DNA from: Theocolax elegans
Lineage: Eukaryota; Arthropoda; Insecta; Hymenoptera; Cerocephalidae
Assembly: GCA_026168455.1 (NCBI GenBank)
Contig: CM047427.1
Location: 63,740,162 to 63,804,161, forward strand
DNA: 64,000 nucleotides
Direction of reading: 5' to 3'
The notes beneath the pieces were generated by a model. The model searched no databases and was not told the origin of the DNA. It was given only the letters and a program-made list of their open reading frames with translations. The position numbers were made by a program, and so were the translations under genes. Of this stretch, positions 25,501 to 39,100 are shown piece by piece (position 1 is the stretch's first letter; every line of letters begins with the position of its first letter).

Positions 25501-27936
25501 GTTATCGAATTCATTTCGCGTATTCGCTGTAATTATCGATCAATACGTTTAATTACGTCGATAGGAATTCGAGAATATTTATATTTTGAATTATTCGTAG
25601 AGACTAGCAGGAACGATTTTTTTTATTAAAGGGAATGCTTCAAACATTATCGCGCAGATTTTAATTCTGAAAGAGCATTGTGCAATTTAATTTTAGTACC
25701 ATCGTTTCATGTAAATGAAATATAACCTTTTATTGCACTCGGCAATAGCGAATAAAGAAAGGTTACTTTGGTTAAACATAATTAGATTTCTACGAAAATA
25801 ATTCAGGTGCTTTTCTATAACAATAGTATGTTATGCAACAAAGGAATAATCAACTTTATTTTCATGTTGAATTTTATTGATCAAATACCAGGGTCCCAAA
25901 GAAACGAAGTCTTCGTGTTCTTATAGTTAAAACTTAAACGTATACGAAACATCAATTTTATTAGCTATATAATGATAATGTGTACCTAAAATTCGATATC
26001 CAGTGAATTTTGTTACGGTATGTCGCTTTAAATATCGTACAATTAATATATTAGTCAAAAGAGAGACTAAAAATGAGTAAAGAAAATGAAAAACCGATAT
26101 AATAAAGAGAACAGCTCTCGGATGGAATTTCGTAACTGCGCCAGGGGCGAGGGCGACCTTCGCTGACGCAGCTATCAACCCTGCGGGCAAAATGCGTGCA
26201 GGTTTCTGACTTTCGAAAAAGCAAAAGAAGAGGAGTCCACACGCTACGGGTTGAAGAAACTTTTTAAGCCCGTAAGCGTTTTACCTTTATAGTCGTTTTA
26301 CTTTTTCGGATAGTAAGGATTTTTGCTTTTTTTCTGCTCTTCCAATTTTGGGAGAAAAAGAAAGTTTATAAATCATGTTGTACAATAAAACATGACCAAG
26401 GATATTTTAAATGAAATTCTGGTAATAATTATATACAACAAAAATCAATTAAAATTACACTTGTGCAATTTTTACTTGTTGATTTCATTGTAAATCAAAG
26501 TAATAATGATTATATAGTAAGATATAAGTATAAGTCAAACCAACTATAGTTGATATTTATTATTGTAAGATTGCGTTACCTCTCCGTTCTGTTGTTATCT
26601 TTCACTGGATAAAAAGTAATGTGGAAAAAAAGATTTAAATACAATATATATTAAAATAAGGCGAGGTAAAATAAAATGAATATAAATTTCATACTTATAG
26701 CTGTGAAACACATCATTTGCGAAATATAATATTTAGAAATGAATTTAAAGACGATTCTTTTTGTCCGCTAATCCTCTATAATCGATTCAAAACCATCAAG
26801 TTTCTAGGCTACAAATTAGGAGTTATATAATATTTCGATGTGGGTTATATAAATTGAAGATTTAAATAGTACATTATTTATTAATTCACTGTATAAACAA
26901 ACATTTCCTCATTGTTTAATAGGCTATCCGAAATATCGATTCTTTTAAAATGTGCAACCAATTACAAATTAAAATCTATTTAACATAATAATCTTTCATT
27001 ATATTACATAAAACGATCATAATTATGATTGTCTTATAAAATATTATTTCTCTATTGTGACATTGTATTATATTATAAGGAAATGAGTACAATAATTAAT
27101 TTAATATACCCATACTTATTTCGGTAAACTGTTTTAAGATATGCATGTATAAAATAGACATTTTATCGCTTATCGTTAAGTTCTCAATAATAAAAATCAA
27201 TAAGCAATTATTTTAGAGACATCGAATATTCAAATTTATAATTTTATTACCAGATACTATCTGTATATCTATAATTTTCATAACAATATAACACTACAAT
27301 GTCACTTTAGAACGTATTGTATAATCCATCTATTTAACATAAACATTACGTTCACTTACTGTTTTTAAACTACTAACTAAAGTGAATAATTTTTTATTTC
27401 TACCATATTTAAAAAGTAAAATATTTAAATATTGTAAGACACAGTATTTTCAACTATTTTAAAAGTGAATAGTGTATTTGAATGTTTTATATTAATTTCA
27501 CCTCATACTTACAAAATAAGAGATCAAAGTGGTATATTGAACAAATAAAATAATATATTTAATATCGATAGATTTTTCATTAATAAGCTTATTGTAAAAT
27601 TCGTTCACTTAACCAGCATTATTAAATAATTTTCTTTACACTCGTGAAGGTATTATTATGAAAATTGCAGAAGTAAAATACATATCGTAATAACAGTTTT
27701 CAAATTGTGCTACTATTAAATAAATCGAACATTTAGAATAACTTTTAAATATATTTACACTATACTCTCCGTTAACGTCGTTAGTCGACAAGTCGCTCAG
27801 TAAATAATGTAGTGAACAAATCTGTGATATTGTAAAAATAAAAAGTTATCAAAATTTAATTTTGTTGAGTACACTATGAATAACGTACAGTGAAACAATT
27901 GCATACAACTGTTTTGACTATACTTGCAATTTTGAA
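16501..27936. other. gene-free stretch upstream of the IR gene
   Basis: AT-rich, with GC-richer islands near 17160-17340, 18590-18800, 19790-20050, 20980-21250, 22590-22710, 25200-25540 and 26100-26250. No coding gene recognised on either strand. One degraded MITE (21580-21765). Confidence 0.55.
21580..21765. mobile_element. degraded or truncated MITE-like palindrome
   Basis: An inner inverted pair GACAGCATGGTAAA / TTTACCGCGCTGTC, and a right end TTTTCTTCGTGTA that resembles the ends of the 16295 element. No matching left end is visible. The assignment is tentative. Confidence 0.4.
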
Positions 27937-28062
27937 ATGTTAATTAAACTGACTGCATCGATATGTGTAATAGAATTATTAAATATTTATACTTTACTCG
28001 CCAATGGAAAATTAAATTTAAGCGTTCATTCAACAAACACTTATGAAAATAATGAATTTTTA
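27937..28062 (+). CDS. IR exon 1, signal peptide exon
   Basis: The ATG at 27937 opens 42 codons starting MLIKLTASICVIELLNIYTL, a hydrophobic signal-peptide-like start. The exon ends before the donor GTACTT at 28063 in phase 0, matching the phase-0 start of exon 2 after the acceptor TTTTGCAG (28140). The frame match, the short 78-bp intron and the signal peptide are the support. The donor is only moderate, so the exact end is less sure than the exon itself. Confidence 0.7.
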
Positions 28063-29990
28063 GTACTTATTATTTAATTTAAATTCAATTATTCTATCCC
28101 GTTTATATTACATTATAACAGATTCATATATATTTTGCAGAGAAATTTACTCATAGAATGTTTCATTGTTAAAAATAAATCACCGATAATATTAATTGGA
28201 AATTGGAAGTATGAAAATTTTGATGCTTTCCGAATTTTTTTACAGATGAATGCAATGTTTATACTCGACTTAGATCAATTTACTAATTCAAAGAAATACT
28301 TGATTAGCAATAAACATTACAGAATTGACCCAAATAGTGTTATGTTTAAACCACAACCTGGAAATGTATTCATTCTTGTCATCTTTGATTCGTCGAGTTT
28401 GAAAGTCGCTTTGAGTAAATTAAAGAGATCGATATACTGGAACATTAGTGGATTTTATTTAATTATTAATACTGTATCATCTAATACTTGCAAATATGCA
28501 TTTAATATTTTAAGCATCGTTTGGAAATTTAATATTTTATCAGCAATTTTTGTATGTACTAAATTGAATTTCATATTGGACATATACACTTCCAATCCAT
28601 ATACTAATAAAGTTCCAATTGGATGGAAATACGTTCGAACGTACACGGATGAAGTTGAAAATCCACGCTTTACATTGTTCAAGTATCGTAATTTTATTAA
28701 CAGTACGTTTAAATATTCAATAATTATATATTTATATTTTATATGAAAATTAATTGTATTTTTAATTAAAATATTACATTGATACACATAAAATAATATA
28801 TTATGATTTTAATAGATACATCGTTGACCTGCAAATACTTACACATTGATAAAAGTCGGAATTTAATGAATTATTCGATAAAACTCATTGGTTTCGTAAC
28901 ACCAATTACATTTACGCCAGATTCGGACAAATCGGAGTTTAAACCTGCCGGAATTGTTGGAAAAACTCACGATATTATTTGGAAAAAATTGGGTGCTAGG
29001 ATAAATTTAACAATTATTTCAGATAATTATTTAGGTATCATCGATAGCAATGGAACACCAACAGGTGATTTAAAAAATGTGTTTGATGGAAAATACGATG
29101 TGATAGTAAATTTGTTGTATGCGAACGACCTGTGGCAAAATTATGTGAACACGTACGTAGAATCAGGAACTTGCTATATATCGTATAAAAGAGTCATTTC
29201 AATGAAAGATAGTGTTTTACAATTGTTGCCAGATTATCTGTGGTTATATTTCGGAGTTTTCATCGCAGTAATAACAATATTGTTAAAATTTTTAATAAAT
29301 CGCTCATTTGTAGAAAGTGTTTTGAATCTAATTCGTGCTATTGTAGGTCAATCGATCCTTCAACAGCCACAATATGGCACCAGAAAAGTAGGATTTTTTT
29401 GTATAATATTGACATTTGCGTTAATAAATTCTTACTTTCAAAGTAAATTTAATGCTGTTTACATATCAGCAAAAACATTGAAATTGAATATAGAATCTGT
29501 GACAGACGTTATTAAAAATAATTTGAAGCCTTATTCGAGACATATTATTAGTCAGTATTATTTAAATACGTTACTTAAAAATAAAATCAATAATTTATCG
29601 AATGTTAAACATTGCTTTGATATTTTATCTACCGATGCTTATGCTGTATGCATAGAAGATTGCAATTTAATTAAATTAACTATACAAGAAAATCACATTT
29701 TGCATATATCTGAAGATGTATATTTAAAAAAATATTTTGCGTACCTATTTCGCGATGACTTTCCAATTATGAATCAGGTAAAATCTATTTATTACAGATT
29801 GTACGAAAGTGGTATGTTTAAAGATTCAATCAACTTAATTAATAAAAATTTTAATAGACGCTCTAAAATAAATATTAGTAAGCCAACCGCAATTACATTG
29901 AAAGAAATAATATTTGCTTTCTATGTTTTATTATCATGCAATGTAACCGCAATTTTTATATTCATCATTGAGCTCTGTTTTGGTAAATAA
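27937..29990 (+). CDS. divergent ionotropic receptor (IR), three-exon model
   Basis: Predicted chemosensory ligand-gated cation channel of the insect ionotropic receptor family, acting in the dendrite membrane of sensory neurons. Coding exons are 27937-28062, 28141-28702 and 28816-29990, giving 620 residues, a normal length for divergent hymenopteran IRs. The order is: signal peptide; amino-terminal region ending in an NPYTNKVP..W..V motif near residue 200; S1 ligand-binding lobe (about 230-360); TM1 (about 371-390); pore loop (about 403-415); TM2 (about 420-437) running into SYFQSKFNAVYIS, the counterpart of the iGluR SYTANLAAF segment; S2 lobe; and TM3 (about 594-617). I do not see the iGluR glutamate-binding residues, as expected for divergent IRs. 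Both introns are GT-AG and keep frame (phases 0 and 1). There is no internal stop or frameshift. It stands alone, with no sister copy in the window. Family call firm; ligand and orthologue unknown. Confidence 0.85.
28063..28140 (+). other. IR intron 1 (78 bp)
   Basis: GT-AG intron, GTACTT to TTTTGCAG, phase 0. Inferred from frame continuity, not from transcript data. Confidence 0.65.
28141..28702 (+). CDS. IR exon 2, amino-terminal domain
   Basis: Open frame beginning RNLLIECFIVKNKSPIILIG, residues 43-229 plus one base. It carries the IR amino-terminal region, including the W..V..Y and TLF stretch that precedes the S1 lobe. It ends at donor GTACGT (28703). Reading on past this donor reaches a stop at 28744-28746, so the intron is needed to reach the channel domain. 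Confidence 0.8.
28703..28815 (+). other. IR intron 2 (113 bp)
   Basis: GT-AG intron, GTACGT to TTTTAATAG, phase 1. It contains stops in all useful frames. Removing it fuses the amino-terminal and channel parts in frame. Confidence 0.75.
28816..29990 (+). CDS. IR exon 3, ligand-binding lobes and channel
   Basis: Starts after acceptor TTTTAATAG (28815) with two bases that complete an Asn codon with exon 2. The ATG at 28803 lies inside the intron, so it is not a start. It encodes residues 231-620: S1, TM1, pore, TM2, S2 and TM3, ending FIIELCFGK and TAA. Confidence 0.85.
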
Positions 29991-30036
29991 TTATGTAATA
30001 TATTATATAATGTTAATATTTTGAATAATTAGAAAT

Positions 30037-30042
30037 AATAAA
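30037..30042 (+). terminator. candidate poly(A) signal of the IR gene
   Basis: AATAAA 47 bases after the stop codon, in the right place for a short 3' UTR. In DNA this AT-rich the hexamer is common, so this is only a candidate. Confidence 0.4.
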
Positions 30043-33000
30043 ATTCGAATAATTTTATACACACATTTTGGTATTCAAGTAGAGCTAAATATAAATCAAG
30101 TATAAATACTTTAAAACGAAAATGACTCTATCCAATTGTAGCACTAACCTTTTACTGCAAAACTAAAATAATAATGTATAATTTTAGAATACCTTTATAG
30201 CGCATCGATTTTTATCAACTTAAAATCGTTAAATGTATCTATTAGAGTAATGTTTCGTACATACAAAATGACTGTAAGTGTGGGTTCTAGATTTTATTAT
30301 AATTTTTGGTAGTCATTCTTTACGTAAATATGAAGAAAGCTGTGATAGTTGATTAAATGGGTTTTATTTAAAAGTACAATTAACAAAACATTTCAAATAA
30401 AATTATTGCAACTTTAATCGCGTTAAACTAATATACTTGTCATACTATGTAGAAAATTATATTAATGTTTAAATAAAATTTTACGTAAAGAAGATATTGT
30501 TTCAAAAAACAGCCTCATGTCTATAAATTAGTTCAAAAGTTATTGATAAAGTAACAATTACAAATCTATCACCTCCTTTGTTTAAAAAAAAAGTTTAATC
30601 TATTTTAGAGTCACAGCAATCATTTTTTTTGGTACTTAGATATGAATTTTATAATTTGTCGTTCTACTGTACATAATGGGATACGTACAATGAAAGTATA
30701 TATACATATCTGGAAATATAAATGTATCTAATAAAACGAATCACACTATATTTTAAGAAGATCATTTTAGCTACAAAATTTTCTACAATAAATACTGAAA
30801 TGTTATATACATCTAATATGTCTACGCAAAAAATAATCTCATCTAATAATTACAAAGATTAATATAACTATTTTAAAATAAGTTTAAAGTCTAATAAATT
30901 AGTAATGATGAGACTGTTAGACCTTAAACTGTTATTTACTCTAACAATATAAAATTTATCACTGTATTAAATACATTTTCTTGAATTAGACAAAGATACA
31001 ATTGTTCAAATGGATTGATTAAATATTGTTCCGTATAAAAGCGATACTTTTTCCTGATTTTTGGTTTACAAATTATGCTACTGGACTAAAATATTATTAT
31101 AATATGGAGTTAAATTTCTCATTAAACGAAGTCACCTAATTTACGATCGGAATATTGAGAAATTTTCACTGTACAATGAACTAAGAATACATATAAGTAG
31201 ATTATTGTATAAAGGCATACCTATAATGAGTATATAAAAATATGTAAAATGGAAATAGTTATTGTACCCACAGTAACGTACAGGTTCGAGTGACTAGCTT
31301 CCACAGGTACGTATGTTAAATAGAAAAAAAGAAACTCATCGGTTGTCATCTTTATTATACTAATAGGTCAAATTTCTTCTCTTTTCGGTGCGTAAAAAAC
31401 AAGACCTAATAAATGCGGGCGAGACTCGCATTTTAAACGCGCAACTGTGAACCATAAAACTGATAAAAACGAAGAGAGAATCAGTCAAGTATATGTGTAC
31501 AAAGGGAATGCGAAACCAGGCTCGTTGGCATTTTCGCCGAATAATTTTCACGGACTCGTTACGCGCATATAAAACCAAAGCATGAAAGTAGATATATATA
31601 TACATATATTCCGCGAGTTATCCAGCGAAAGCGTGACATATACTTACGCGCAAATGGATCGCGCGCACGCCCGCTCGGTTTTTCGTCCACTCGACGCACC
31701 GAGGCCGGATGCAGATTCAAGAGGTGCTCGTGCTCGACGCTCTTTGTGCCCAGAGACCGAGAGAGGACGTCGAGTCTTCGGGTCGCCGATTTCGACGAGG
31801 CTGTACAGTGTACAGTGCTATTGATTTCTCTAGTACACTCACAACTACGAGGCTTACACTTAGCCTGTACTTACCTCGAAACCTATAGGTACTCACTTTT
31901 TGAGCCAATGCTCCACTTCTCCAGTCATTCTCTACCGGATGGAGGTAAGACATTTCTGCGATTACACGCAAAATATCGCCGTTCTACATGTTCATTTAAT
32001 ATACCGAGAATTTCGAAGTCATATGACCAATTTTTGGAAACGATTATCGACCTTTTTCAAGGTATAAGCAATTATTTCAAGTACATTGTTGCTAAGATTG
32101 ATACATTTATGTATACTGTATGTACTACACCAGATAATTGGTGTCGATTTTATTTATTATAGATGTACCCAAATGTATCACTTTTTTCTTATTTCATCGA
32201 TATTTTTATACATTGATTCGTTTAAGTATAATTTTCTCCATCAATTGAAAGGTAGATTTCTTCCCTTTTCGTTACTCAACCTACTTTACTAACGATACAA
32301 ATCATCGTACAATTTAATCAATACAAGGTTATTTTAAATATTTAATACTGTCGTGCTACTCAGTCTTTTCAATAAAATAAATGTACAACATCGTACCATA
32401 TTTCATTATTCGAGAGTAGCTGAATTGTCATTTTAAGAATTCGTATATACATTTAAAATAATCAATTTTTCATAATCATATTGTTATTCTCCTTGCAAAT
32501 CAGATTTCTCAAGAAGAAATACATATATCTATACAAAGGTTTCTAAGTATAAAGAAATCTTATTTTACTGGTTAAAAACGTCACATATCAATGGGAAATA
32601 AGGGATAAGAAATAACGGGAGACTCTATACTTGAAAATATGAATATTGCGATGCAAGGTTAACTTCCTTTCTCGAATATCGACAACATCCTTGTTCTTAG
32701 CGAGCGTTCATATGTCGAGTAAAAAGCTTCAAAACGTTTTATTGTAAAAAGTTTTATACATTCATTATTTTAATGCCACAGAAAATTGTTATATTAAAAA
32801 CGTTGAATTAGTGTTTACATAGTATATAAATAAATTACATTTTTTTATTTACCATTGTGATGTAGATTTCTCTATGTATATATAAAGATATTTACATACA
32901 CGAGATACGCATACTTATACGCACCTACTTTGAGTTCATGGTAGATGCATCGATGATCGTCACGTTTTCTTCTTCGACGGATCGTGACGAAAAGGATAAA

Positions 33001-33074
33001 GAAAGGTAAGCGTTTGATTTGTACCTCGATATATTTCTGAAAAGTTACGTATGTATGTGGGAGAGAGAGAAAGA

Positions 33075-33154
<80 letters not shown>

Positions 33155-36100
33155 ACCCGATTTCAATAATATTACTAATAAATAATATCAATATATTTTT
33201 GTGAAAAAATTATAACAATAAAAATAAAACATATTTTATAAATTAAAAATGTAAAAAGTTTTCTAATAAAATGATTTTTCATGTACATCAAAAGTAGAGT
33301 AAGAATTAATCTGATGTTTATATTAAAAGTATTATTGGTAAAAATTTTATCTATTAAAAATTTATAAAGTAAAAATCGGAAGTTCGGTTTAGCTGTTTAT
33401 AAGGCTAGTGCCGCGTACCCATACTTCCCTCGTGTTCGCGACACGCGCCCCTAGATACAATAATATGTTACACACAAATTATTTCTATGAATATTTTTAA
33501 TTATCATCAATTAATGTTGAATTACGGCATTCGTCATCGACAGATATCTTTATAAATTAATTATATTTTTAATTCTTTTTTTATTATATTAAAATTGTAT
33601 AATAAGAAAATTTACATTATTATACGTGAATGTATGTATAAAATATTTTTTAATATACCAGAAAATTCTACACATGTATCCACAGTGTAGAATCAGCATC
33701 ACCTTTTAATAGTGTTCACTTATATTTTTTTATAACTTATTTATATAAATGTATGTACATAATTTACTATTCTTAGTATCTTAGAAAAGTAGAAAGGAGA
33801 AAAAAAATTTTCTGCATAATACTAAATTTATAAATAATAATTTTATATCTGCAGTTAACATATTAATCCACGTTTATTTCTTAGAAGAATAATTATTATG
33901 CAATAAAATTTAAGCATTTATAGGATATGTGTTATATCTTTCCAATATGCTGAATAATTATGATATACAAATTTGTATGCAAAAAAGTTTATGTAACGAA
34001 TACTATTAACATAAAATACAAAAAATTTCAAAGAACAGAGTGTCTTTAACTTATAAGAAACCAAATGGACTCAATTAAAATATTGAGCTAATTACAATAT
34101 CAACGTTCATAATTGCAATTAACATTATAATATAAAAATAAATAGTTATACTTGAATGGTAAAAGAGCGTTATATTTTAATTCTACATAGTATAATATTC
34201 TTTTGAAGTTACGACTACCGTCGTATTTCTGAACCGCCGTTCGGAATAATGAAATTCATCTCATTTTAATAAATTTCTTCATAACAATGCTTTTCCAATA
34301 TACATTTGCAAATCACAAATCACCGCGCAATGATCAACACTTCGGGTAGCTATACATATATTCCCTAAATTAATACACCTTAAACGTCAAAATGTCAGTT
34401 TACGAGCTATGAACATTCAAGGCACTTACTATGCTAATTTTTATTAAGAAGGAAGAATTTCACCGATGCACATCGGGATCGCTTAAGTGTTAAAATATTA
34501 TATATATGTACATATCTTTTACGAAATGCCATTTGCGGACACACCGACGCGCTTTTCGTACGGCACTCGACAGACGCAAGGTTGTATAAATAATTAATGT
34601 CTCCGACTCTCTCATGCGTATTCATCTTATATACCTGTGCACATACACACGCACGTATAGATGACTGATATATATGCGGATGCGCTGCGTGAGATACACG
34701 TCCAAAAATGAAAATTGGTTGGAACTTTTTGGAAGAAACGAAGGTCGAATAAATTTTTTAAATTCGACACGTTCGTGACTGCAATATTAAAGTGGATGAT
34801 TGATATTGCAACTTTACGATTACTTTATATACGAGAAATACACTTTTTTAGAATCAACCGTAACGGGTGTGTAAACATCTTGTACTACAAGTACGTATAA
34901 GCCAAGTAGAAGATATATTTACGCACAATATAAAAATTAAATATTTTTCTTTATGTTTTTTTGTGGTGAACGATTATCATTAAAACGTATAATCGATATC
35001 TCGATGACAAATTCTTATTAGACAATATTTAGAATACCGTGTGCACATATAGTATGGTATGTCAAAGAAGAGAGAAGTTAATAGATGCAGCTACATTTAT
35101 TGTCCCGTGTTTTTAATTCACATACGCATCTAACTGACACCTGACAAATAAATATTATAAACTCGCACTATAATAGAAAAAAATAATAATTTATGCGAAG
35201 TAACAAAAAGCAAATCAGAGTCTTCGTTTGCATATCTTCATACACATAAAAATGATATTATTAATAATAATATATCTGAATGCAGTGTGTGTACTCGATA
35301 CGATCTATAAGAAAACCAGTATTAAGTAAATTAATAGAAATTATTAAAACGAAGTAAGAAATATATAAACAGATTGGCAAATTTCCGAAAGTAGATTTGG
35401 GCCAAGAGAAATAATGGTAAAGAAATGAAATAAATTAAGATAAAAAAGAGCAAAGCGATAGTGGAGTTCAGACAGAAGTACCTAAAAGATTTGACGTGTT
35501 TGGCATGTTGATGCAAACAGATTGTTTTTGTTATTTTAATTTATACATATATATGTATAATAATGTACGTCACAAAATATATCATACCAACTACGAAACG
35601 TAACGAGATTGTATACGACGTGGAATAAATATATATGATGTAATCTTTCGAACAGGTTTTTAATATTAAGATATGTATATTTATTTATTTATAATAATTA
35701 ATTTCCAAAATTCGCCATGTAAATTTAAGAGAAGAAGTTATGACTTTTGTTTTGAATAGAAAATAACACGTTTGGAAGTGATCAATTTCTTTCATTTTAA
35801 TTAGCAACCATATAAGATTGTCGCAGCCACCAAGCGAGATTTCAGAAATAGACTGTAGCAAATTTTAAATGTAAAAGTTTCGAAGAAAGTTTCATAAATT
35901 TATGTAACTTGTCTTTTTCTGATTTTTACAAAAACCTTTTTGTAAGTTTAAACTAATCAATAAATTACCGTGTTACGTAATTATAAGTGCAAAAAAATGT
36001 TACGTGTTAACAATTAGAGAAATATTATAGTCACGAATTTTCCTTTCTGCAAAAAGTATCTTGATTCACTTCAACCTAATTTCACGGCGAAAGTGATTCC

Positions 36101-39100
36101 TTTTAACTTTCAAAATCACATACGATGACGTAATAAAAACAAGTGCAAAATAGGTCACTTTTCTAAACAACTTCTTATTCGACTAAAGTAATTTATATTC
36201 TTTTCAAATAATTTTTTAATATTTTTTTCCTTTCTTTACTTGCTAAATATATGTATATAATTACGCAGAAAGAGAGGTCATAATTATCAATGTAGTAATG
36301 ATACATTGCAATTACCAATACAATCTCTCAAAGAAAAGACAATCAATTTTCTCTCTTTTCCTCGTTCTCGGTATATTTAAAAGCTACGCATATATGTACG
36401 CGAACTAAGAAGTTAATAATTTGTAGAATATACATTAAAACTTTGAGGAAATTCAAATTAAATAAAAATCTCACCTTCAAAAAGCAAATTGAAGCTTGGT
36501 CATATACGAATATAGGCTTGCCAACTCCGTCCTTGGTAAATCCAAAACAAAAGCAAATCAAGCTAAAAGAACGGGAGGAGGAGAAAGTGAAAACGGAGAT
36601 CACCAGTTGAAGGTAATCGCGTTTTTTGGAGCTCACACGGCCAAGTGTAAGCTTCGTTGTGCGAAAAAAAAGAAAAGAGACGAAAAAAAGGAAAGAGGAA
36701 ACGAAATCAAGTCCGCTTGAGTGCCACAAAAGCAGGATAATGACCCGATCGCCTCGGTCAAGGTGAAAAGCACATCGCACCGTGTAATGACCAATCGTGC
36801 CGTCCTACTACCGTGTACAGAATATTAAACTATTTTTTAGTTGACAACCGCGTAAGTACGGATCTTTGTTCACAATATACAAATCGAACGAAACCGTGTA
36901 TTTTACATATGTATATATGGAATTGCGTTTATTAAACAATTTCAGTTAACAATCTGAGTAAACGTCTCTAAAATTATTAAAATCCGCAGTTTATTAAATT
37001 TACGTTGTCCAGTTTGAGGTACTATTTTCACCGAGAAAAGGCCTTTTAGTAAATTCATTACATGGAGCGGTTAATAGAACAATAAAACTCAAGTACCCTC
37101 GGAGGTACGAATATACATACTATACCAACTATATAGGAGCTTTCTATTCGTGTACAATATGCAGGATTTTAAATGAACATGTATTATAATGTACATCTTT
37201 AATTAAATATTAAATTTTAATTGATTACTCATTAAAATTAAATTTAATTGATATACCCGTTTTTAATTCTCATAAGTTATAAAATATACTACCGTGAAAC
37301 AATTAATTTTTTGCAATAAAATAAATGCTAACAATATTACTATATTACGTATACGCAGTACATATTACATACATAGAAATTCGATACGTTACTCTATTTA
37401 GCAGGATCCAAGACTCAAGGTCTCATCGGTTACTTGTTTCATATACTTACTTGTCTCAGCACACAATTACATTAATTTGGTAGAAAGACATTAGAAAACA
37501 TCGTTTAGCGTTGAAATAATGCAACAATAATTACATAAGAGTTTGCACTTTAATAAAATGTTACTACATCTAGAACTTCCAAAACTCAGCCAGCTATGGA
37601 ACATAAAACTACAAATTTATATCTAAATCATAGCGATTACTTAAAAACGTGTAACTTTGCACGAATAACGTATGTATACGTACTTTCTTTATCCATTTAA
37701 AACTGAAAAATTTATTGAATGAAGACTACCTTTGAAAAAATTAATAATTGCAACAGTGTATATACGTATTTTATTTTACAAACGTATTTGACGTCATTAA
37801 AAAAATAATCTTTAATTTATATGTTAATTTAAGTTATAATCGTTTTAAATCATGTATTATCTTTATTTAAATAGATTTAATACCCTATGTAAAGCTGAAA
37901 TTAAAAAGATAAAGGAATCAAGCACGAAGCCTGCATATAAGTTTGAAGCAGTTTTAAAACAAAGTCTGATTAGTTTTAGAATGTTTATTAAAGTTTCAAA
38001 AAAATAAATTAAAATTCTCGTCGATACTTTAGATTTACCAAAATAATATTATTTTATGATAATAATCATAATCCGTAGTATTAAAACTATATTATGAGGT
38101 GTACACATATATACGCGCAGATGTACGACTAAAAGACATTAATTTTAAAGCAAAGCCAACCCGAGGCTAATTCTAAACAATGACATCTCCTTGTAGATAG
38201 AATGAAAAGAGGCAAGCATTACTGAGAAGAAAGGAGGAACGTCCACTTTGTCATGAATTCGCGGCTCGGCCCACGAGAGAAATGGAAAACAGCGTTAGCA
38301 TGATTGCGGAGGTGGTTGCGTTTAGGTCGACCTCCTATATAGTGGAGGACGAGAATGGCGCCTGCCAGTCGAGAGAATTTTAAAAGCAACTCAACACAGT
38401 TTTAAGTCTAGATGCCATCTAACGCTATATACCCTTTATATATTATATACCATCCAACGAAATTATTTTTTATAATTAAAATGCATTTTACTTTTACATT
38501 TTCTGTACCTACAATGCGCGTATACGTTAACCCCGACTGGTTTACCTACTTAGAATGCAAGATTTTAATAGAGAAAGAAGTTTGACGTCTTAATTATTTG
38601 CAATCATTTGCTATTCCAACAAAATTATTAAAATAGTTGGAATAAAATTTAATCAAGTTATTATTTCTTCTTTTTTTCGTACAATTACGCAATAATAAAT
38701 AAAAACGAAAACACATAATCTTCGAGCGTACCTTGTAATCATTAAATTACATTACAACTATTTAAATTCTCAAAATAATTTATAATTACAGAGAATACAA
38801 GAAATATGCACTTATACACTCGAGCACATTGTACAATATTTCCATTTCCAGTAATCAATACAAATTTTCTCTTTCCATTAAAACTTTGAGAATTTTCTTA
38901 ATGTAATTTAAAAGTAAATATATTGTAAAATAAATTATATATATAATCATTCATCTATTGTTGCATTTTTCTAAATTTTTAAAAACAGTAATATACCAAT
39001 AAAAAACGTATAAGCTAACCGAAATAAATCATAAATTTTAATAATATATTATTTGAATTTGATTGCTTTAAATTAAAATATCCATAAAAATGATTTCAAC

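Noticed and set aside
25725..25750. TATTGCACT resembling the miR-92 family seed
   Set aside because: Only the seed region matches and no precursor hairpin of proper size is visible.
28455..28787. 110-codon frame antisense to the IR gene
   Set aside because: Shadow of the real + strand IR exon, with low-complexity composition.
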